Below, piece by piece: positions 13,896 through 17,483 of a stretch of 17,483 bases of DNA. The notes under the pieces were generated by a model that saw only the letters and a program-made list of their open reading frames with translations, had not been told where the DNA came from and searched no databases. The DNA is from Verrucomicrobiales bacterium (GTDB lineage Bacteria > Verrucomicrobiota > Verrucomicrobiia > Verrucomicrobiales > Verrucomicrobiaceae), in contig DNXB01000639.1 of NCBI GenBank assembly GCA_003506995.1, positions 1 to 17,483 of the forward strand. The letters are read 5' to 3'. Each line of letters starts with the position of its first letter. The stretch's first letter is position 1. Position numbers and translations under genes: made by a program.

Positions 13896-14906
13896 ATGTC
13901 ATCACCCGCCGTCAGCGCCAGCAACCCCGTCTTCCCGTTCCATCTCGTGCGGGCGGACCTTGAGCGCGTGGAGGCCGCCATCTTGGAGCAGGCGCGCGCT
14001 TTTGATCCGGGAGTGGAAGGTTACGTCAGCTACGTCTGCCAGACCTCGGGCAAACGCATCCGCCCCGCGCTCGCCGTCCTCGCCGGTGGTGCCACCGGTG
14101 GCACGCATGAGGGTCACACACGGCTCTCTGTCATCCTCGAGCTCGTCCACATCGCCTCCCTCGTTCACGACGACATCATGGACGGCGCCGACATCCGCCG
14201 CGCCCAGCCCACCGCCGTCGCCAAATGGGGCAGCAGCCTCAGCGTCCTGCTCGGCGACAGCCTCTTCGCCTACGCTCTCGAGCTCGCCACCGAGTTTGAG
14301 GACACCCACGTCTGCCGCACCATCGCCAGAGCCTCGCGCGATGTCTGCACCGGCGAAATCCTCCAAACCCAGCGTCGTTTCGACTTTAATCTCTCCGTCA
14401 CCGATTATTTGAAGATGATCGAGATGAAGACCGCCGCGCTCTTCGCCGCCGCCGCCGCGCTCGGCGCACGTCTCAATCAGCAGCCTGAGTCCATCCAGAC
14501 CGCCCTGCGCGACTACGGTCTCAAGCTCGGCACCGCCTACCAGATCTACGACGACTGCCTCGACATCGTTGGCGACGAAAAAACCGTCGGCAAAACCCTC
14601 CGCACCGATCTCGCCCGCGGCAAGCTCACCCTGCCGATTCTTTACCTCCTCGAGAGCGCCACCGACGCGCAGAAGCAGAAGCTCAGCCGCATGCTCCTCA
14701 AAGGCGAGCCGATGGACACCACCATCCTCGCCAGCATCGCCGACTACGAAGGCGCCGTCGAACGTGCCGTCAAATTCGCCCAGGATCTCCTCGCCTCCGC
14801 CCGCGCCGATCTCATCGGCCTCGCCGCCACACCGCACAAGCAGGCATTGGATGACATCGTCGGCTACCTGCACAGCTTGTTGGATCAGTGCCGCGCGATC
14901 CACTAA
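13896..14906 (+). CDS. Trans-polyprenyl diphosphate synthase
   Basis: 336 aa, normal for medium- to long-chain (E)-prenyl synthases. Condenses isopentenyl diphosphate onto an allylic diphosphate in the cytoplasm. SGKRIRPAL (51-59) binds diphosphate; the first Asp-rich motif is HDDIMDGADIRR (91-102) and the second is YDDCLDIVGDEKTVGKTLRT (218-237), with the usual DLARGKLTLP after it. It resembles IspB-type octaprenyl synthases that supply quinone side chains; chain length cannot be read reliably here. The ATG at 13896 is the only sensible start. The 109 nt after the amidase hold an isolated TTGACG but no good partner -10, so promoter placement is open. A large antisense open frame across this gene is a composition effect. 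Confidence 0.92.
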   Translation: MSSPAVSASNPVFPFHLVRADLERVEAAILEQARAFDPGVEGYVSYVCQTSGKRIRPALAVLAGGATGGTHEGHTRLSVILELVHIASLVHDDIMDGADIRRAQPTAVAKWGSSLSVLLGDSLFAYALELATEFEDTHVCRTIARASRDVCTGEILQTQRRFDFNLSVTDYLKMIEMKTAALFAAAAALGARLNQQPESIQTALRDYGLKLGTAYQIYDDCLDIVGDEKTVGKTLRTDLARGKLTLPILYLLESATDAQKQKLSRMLLKGEPMDTTILASIADYEGAVERAVKFAQDLLASARADLIGLAATPHKQALDDIVGYLHSLLDQCRAIH

Positions 14907-14907
14907 A

Positions 14908-14937
14908 TCGTCCTCGTCCTCCTACTCGAACTCGTCC
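14908..14937. repeat. TCGTCC hexamer-like microrepeat
   Basis: Five consecutive TCNNNC hexamers (TCGTCC, TCGTCC, TCCTAC, TCGAAC, TCGTCC) begin two bases after the polyprenyl synthase stop. I recall similar simple runs scattered between genes in verrucomicrobial genomes. Confidence 0.7.
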
Positions 14938-15003
14938 CCGATTCTTCCGCTTCGCCAGCACCCACGAGTTAGAAGCCCAGAAGCCCGCTAGCGGCGCATC
15001 CTT

Positions 15004-15030
15004 CCCATCAGTCGCATTCGTCTCATTCGC
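15004..15030. repeat. CGCATTCGT nonamer-like microrepeat
   Basis: Three degenerate 9-mers (CCCATCAGT, CGCATTCGT, CTCATTCGC), a second and different simple repeat in the same intergenic stretch between the polyprenyl synthase and radC. The 147-nt gap holds no gene. Confidence 0.6.
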
Positions 15031-15053
15031 CGCCGCGAACCGCGCACAGAGTC

Positions 15054-15749
15054 ATGTCCCGTATCCACGACATCCCGGAAAACGACCGCCCGCGTGAGCG
15101 CCTGCTCCGCCTCGGTCCCCAGGCCCTGTCCGATGCCGAACTCCTCGCCCTGTTCATCAACACCGGCACCAAGGGTGAGAACGCCCTGCAAATCGGCCAG
15201 CGCATCTTGCGTGATCACCAATCTCTCCGCGAACTCTCCCGCCTTGAGCCTGCCGTCTTGAGCAAGATCAAGGCTCTCGGCCCCGCCAAGACTGCCAAAC
15301 TCGTCGCCGCCTTCGAACTCGGCCGCCGTGCCGCCCAGGAACCCTCGCACGCCGAGGTCATCCTCGACCGCCCCGAGCGCATCTACAGCTACATCGGCTC
15401 TGAAATGCAGGCGCTTGGTTATGAATCCGTCCGCGTCATTTTGCTGAACACCCGCCTCGCCGTCACGCGCACGGAAGAAGTCTTCCGCGGCAGTTTGAAC
15501 GAATGCACCGCCGCCCCGCGCGACCTGCTGCGAAAGGCGCTCATTCACAACGCCCACGCCTTCGTCCTCATTCACAACCATCCCAGCGGCGATCCCACCC
15601 CCAGCGATGCCGACCGCCGCATCACCCGCCGTCTCCGTGAAGCCGCCGACGCCACCGGCCTCCTCCTGCAAGACCACGTCATCATCGGCACGCCGTCCGA
15701 ATCACGCCCCCAGCCCTATTTCAGCTTCAAGGAGCATGGCATGCTGTGA
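15054..15749 (+). CDS. radC: RadC family protein (JAB/MPN+ domain)
   Basis: 231 aa, typical length. An N-terminal helix-hairpin-helix-like part (1-95, PRERLLRLGPQALSDAELLA) precedes the RadC JAMM domain. The metal motif HxHPSGxxxPSxxD is intact (HNHPSGDPTPSDAD, His174, His176, Asp187), with Glu142 or nearby acids in RTEEVFRGSLNE as the likely further catalytic residue. The usual VHPRE after the GSLN strand reads AAPRDLL here, so the conserved His is replaced by Ala. The name is historical: the original radC mutation mapped to recG, and the family's function is unsettled. Start 15054 is a good N-terminus for the family. A hairpin lies 47 nt downstream. Confidence 0.93.
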   Translation: MSRIHDIPENDRPRERLLRLGPQALSDAELLALFINTGTKGENALQIGQRILRDHQSLRELSRLEPAVLSKIKALGPAKTAKLVAAFELGRRAAQEPSHAEVILDRPERIYSYIGSEMQALGYESVRVILLNTRLAVTRTEEVFRGSLNECTAAPRDLLRKALIHNAHAFVLIHNHPSGDPTPSDADRRITRRLREAADATGLLLQDHVIIGTPSESRPQPYFSFKEHGML

Positions 15750-15796
15750 GCTCCCCTTGACCTCAAGGTTCGTCGCCCTGCGTCACGGAATCGCCG

Positions 15797-15821
15797 ATGA
15801 TCTGCACGCCTGGCAGATCAT
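15797..15821 (+). other. 9-bp perfect hairpin downstream of radC
   Basis: ATGATCTGC (15797-15805) and GCAGATCAT (15813-15821) pair perfectly across the 7-nt loop ACGCCTG. No T tract follows on either strand, so it is not a standard intrinsic terminator; it may stabilise or process an mRNA end. Confidence 0.55.
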
Positions 15822-15876
15822 GCTAGGAGCTGGAGTCGTCAGGAGTCATACGCGCATTGAAAAAGGCTCGCAGCAG

Positions 15877-15928
15877 GTCAGACAAGTCCGACTTGTCTGA
15901 CAGGCCCGACCCGTCAGACTCGTCTGAC
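15877..15928 (+). repeat. Tandem palindromes before the DUF1080 gene
   Basis: Palindrome 1 (15877-15901) has 12-bp arms, GTCAGACAAGTC and GACTTGTCTGAC, around a single C. Palindrome 2 (15913-15928) has arms GTCAGAC and GTCTGAC around TC. They share the GTCAGAC/GTCTGAC ends and are 11 nt apart. The second ends 6 nt before the ATG at 15935, so a transcript starting upstream would carry two strong hairpins next to the start codon. Confidence 0.85.
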
Positions 15929-15934
15929 TACCTC

Positions 15935-17483
15935 ATGAAAGCTCTCTGCGTTCTCCTGATCTCTGCGGTGCCCCTGTGCGCCGCCGATGCCATCTTCGAT
16001 GGCAAAACGCTCAATCACTGGAGCGGCAAAGCGGAGCACTGGCGCGTCGAAGACGGTGCTATCACGGGAGAAATTCCAGCGGACCGGCCGCTCAAGGGCA
16101 ACGAGTGGATCTTCTGGGATGGCGAGGTGCATGACTTCGATCTCAGCGTTGAGTTCCGCATCACCGGTGGCCCGAGCGCGAACAGCGGCATCCAGTATCG
16201 CAGCCAGCGCGGCGAGAACGGCCACGCGAGCGGCTACCAGGCCGATCTCGATCAAGGCGCGGTGTGGCTGGGCCGCATTTACGACGAGCATGGCCGTGCC
16301 TTAATCTGCGAACGCGGGTCGCGTGTGTCCATCGCTCCAGATGGGCGGCGCTGGGCGGATGTGTTCGCGGAGCCGAAGAGCCTCGCGAGCGTCTTCAAGG
16401 CGGGTGACTGGAACACCTACCGCATCACCGCCACCGCGTCGCATGTCGAGGTGCGCGTGAATGACGTGCTCATGAGCGTGCTCGACGATCACGAGGCGAA
16501 AGCCGCCGAATGGAGCGGCAAGATCGCCTTCCAGCTCCACAGCGGCCCCGGACCGGCCAAGGTGCAGTTTCGCAACATCCAGCTCACGCATCTCGGCAAG
16601 ACAGCAATGCCCAAGCGCGACGCGCTCAAGCCCCAACCTGAAACTTCCAACCTGAAACCCGAAACTTCATTCATCTCGCCGCCTGCGGAGCTGAATCTCG
16701 GCTTTGAAACAGGCACGCTCGATGGCTGGAAAGCCGAGGGCGATGCCTGGAAAGACCAGCCCATCGAAGGCGACACCGTGGCAACACGCAAACGCGGCAA
16801 CTCACAGCACGCAGGCAAATTCTGGCTCGGTGGCTACGAGCGCATTGGTGACAAAGGCACCGGCACGCTCATGTCATCGAGTTTCGTCGCCACGCATCCG
16901 TGGGCGAGCTTTCTCGTCGGCGCGGGTCGCTCGATGAAGACCGAGATCGTCGAAGAAGCAGGCGGCAAGGTCATCTTCAAAGCCGGCGGTGAGGATCGCG
17001 AGGACATGAAGCGCGTGGCAGTGAATCTCGAAAGCGTGGCCGGGAAGAAGATCTTCATTCGCATCACCGATTCGAGCCAAGGCGGCTGGGGCCATGTGAA
17101 CTTCGACGACTTCGTCTTCCACGATCAAAAGCCGTCTTTTGCCGCCAGCACGCTCACCATCAGCGGCGACCGCAACAAGGGCGGCGATGAAAGCCCCGTG
17201 CTCTGGCATCTGCTGCCGAATCCCTCCAAGGACCTGCCCGAGATGCGCGTGCAAGATGGCTTTCAGGTCGAGCTGATCGCCAAGGAGCCGGACGTGCGGC
17301 AGCCCATCGCGTTTTGCTTCGATGAACGCGGCCGAATGTGGGTAGCGGAGGCGTTCAGTTATCCGAACCGCCAGCCGGAAGGGGAGGGGAAGGATCGCAT
17401 CAGCATTTTGGAAGACGCGGATGGTGATGGCTCATTTGAGACGAAGAAAGTGTTCTGTGAAGGCCTGAACCTCGTCAGCGGCA
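15935..17483 (+). CDS. Secreted DUF1080 + PVC-type dehydrogenase-like fusion (3' partial)
   Basis: The frame is open from the ATG at 15935 to the window end (516 codons, no stop). Residues 1-17 are a signal peptide (MKALCVLLISAVPLCAA). Residues 18-220 are a DUF1080 / 3-keto-disaccharide hydrolase-type jelly roll: IFDGKTLNHW, WRVEDGAITGE, NSGIQYRSQ, GYQADL, GDWNTYRITA, GPAKVQFRNIQLTHL. A linker (221-250) contains a DNA microrepeat. Residues 251-400 look like a carbohydrate-binding beta sandwich (LGFETGTLDGW to GHVNFDDFVFHD). From about 437, VQDGFQVELIAKEPDVRQPI, then GRMWVAEAFSYP and LEDADGDGSFE, mark the start of the propeller of PVC-type membrane-bound dehydrogenase-like proteins, which usually end in a haem-binding CxxCH domain, here beyond the window. 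Probably acts on polysaccharide-derived sugars outside the cytoplasm; the substrate is unknown. Confidence 0.88.
   Translation, partial: MKALCVLLISAVPLCAADAIFDGKTLNHWSGKAEHWRVEDGAITGEIPADRPLKGNEWIFWDGEVHDFDLSVEFRITGGPSANSGIQYRSQRGENGHASGYQADLDQGAVWLGRIYDEHGRALICERGSRVSIAPDGRRWADVFAEPKSLASVFKAGDWNTYRITATASHVEVRVNDVLMSVLDDHEAKAAEWSGKIAFQLHSGPGPAKVQFRNIQLTHLGKTAMPKRDALKPQPETSNLKPETSFISPPAELNLGFETGTLDGWKAEGDAWKDQPIEGDTVATRKRGNSQHAGKFWLGGYERIGDKGTGTLMSSSFVATHPWASFLVGAGRSMKTEIVEEAGGKVIFKAGGEDREDMKRVAVNLESVAGKKIFIRITDSSQGGWGHVNFDDFVFHDQKPSFAASTLTISGDRNKGGDESPVLWHLLPNPSKDLPEMRVQDGFQVELIAKEPDVRQPIAFCFDERGRMWVAEAFSYPNRQPEGEGKDRISILEDADGDGSFETKKVFCEGLNLVSG
16633..16668. repeat. In-frame CCAACCTGAAAC microrepeat
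   Basis: CCAACCTGAAACTT and CCAACCTGAAACCC are adjacent 14-mers followed by GAAACTTC. They encode PQPETSNLKPETS in the linker between the DUF1080 and beta-sandwich domains. The pattern resembles simple repeats otherwise found between genes. Confidence 0.75.

Noticed and set aside
13902..14903. 333-codon open frame antisense to the polyprenyl synthase
   Set aside because: Low-complexity Gly/Ala/Glu composition and no motif; the + strand has both Asp-rich motifs of the synthase.
15765..15830. Short SixA-like peptide (FVALRHGIADD) after radC
   Set aside because: The RHGIAD resemblance covers about ten residues only, the frame has no start of its own and no continuation of the phosphatase fold. 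Probably chance; a remnant cannot be excluded.

Overview
The window looks like chromosome from a Verrucomicrobium-type bacterium (phylum Verrucomicrobiota, probably a Prosthecobacter relative). Support: a secreted DUF1080 protein continuing into a PVC-type dehydrogenase propeller, a Tat-exported Gfo/Idh/MocA oxidoreductase, a GYF_2 protein with a lysine/alanine tail, short tandem microrepeats (AATGACG, TCGTCC, CCAACCTGAAAC) scattered between and inside genes, and start codons almost without Shine-Dalgarno sequences. The lineage call rests on family knowledge, not on a search. I see no tRNA, rRNA, CRISPR array, transposase or phage module.

Layout. (1) 1-3036, + strand: the 3' part of a PDZ-repeat protein that also carries an ExbD/TolR-like periplasmic fold, then a secreted protein with an intact trypsin/HtrA-like protease domain followed by a decayed protease copy with a PDZ-like insert. 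(2) 3059-4352, +: a SAM methyltransferase and a small collagen-like protein. (3) 4365-5769, -: a Tat-signal Gfo/Idh/MocA oxidoreductase with a clear intrinsic terminator. (4) 5859-6479, +: guanylate kinase, convergent with a - strand pair (8548 down to 6516) of an MFS transporter and an omega-amidase-like nitrilase coupled by an ATGA overlap. The last codons of both convergent genes lie inside one AATGACG repeat element. (5) 8698-8958, -: GYF_2 protein. Its upstream region, shared with a divergent unknown gene, holds two interlocked inverted repeats. (6) 9162-15749, +: unknown two-domain protein, membrane-anchored coiled-coil/beta protein, TlyA, an orphan pseudopilin behind an AT-rich promoter-like region, a small membrane protein, a LysM lipoprotein overlapping a cell-wall amidase, a polyprenyl diphosphate synthase and RadC. 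(7) 15797-17483: hairpins, then a DUF1080/dehydrogenase gene that runs off the window.

How the genes relate: most are housekeeping or envelope functions. Cell-wall turnover (LysM lipoprotein plus amidase) sits beside isoprenoid synthesis. Exported sugar chemistry is represented by the Gfo/Idh/MocA oxidoreductase and the DUF1080 fusion. The PDZ/ExbD-like protein and the tandem protease/pseudoprotease are the strongest candidate for a little-described envelope system. The repeats are the most striking non-coding signal, because they have been absorbed into the reading frames of three genes.
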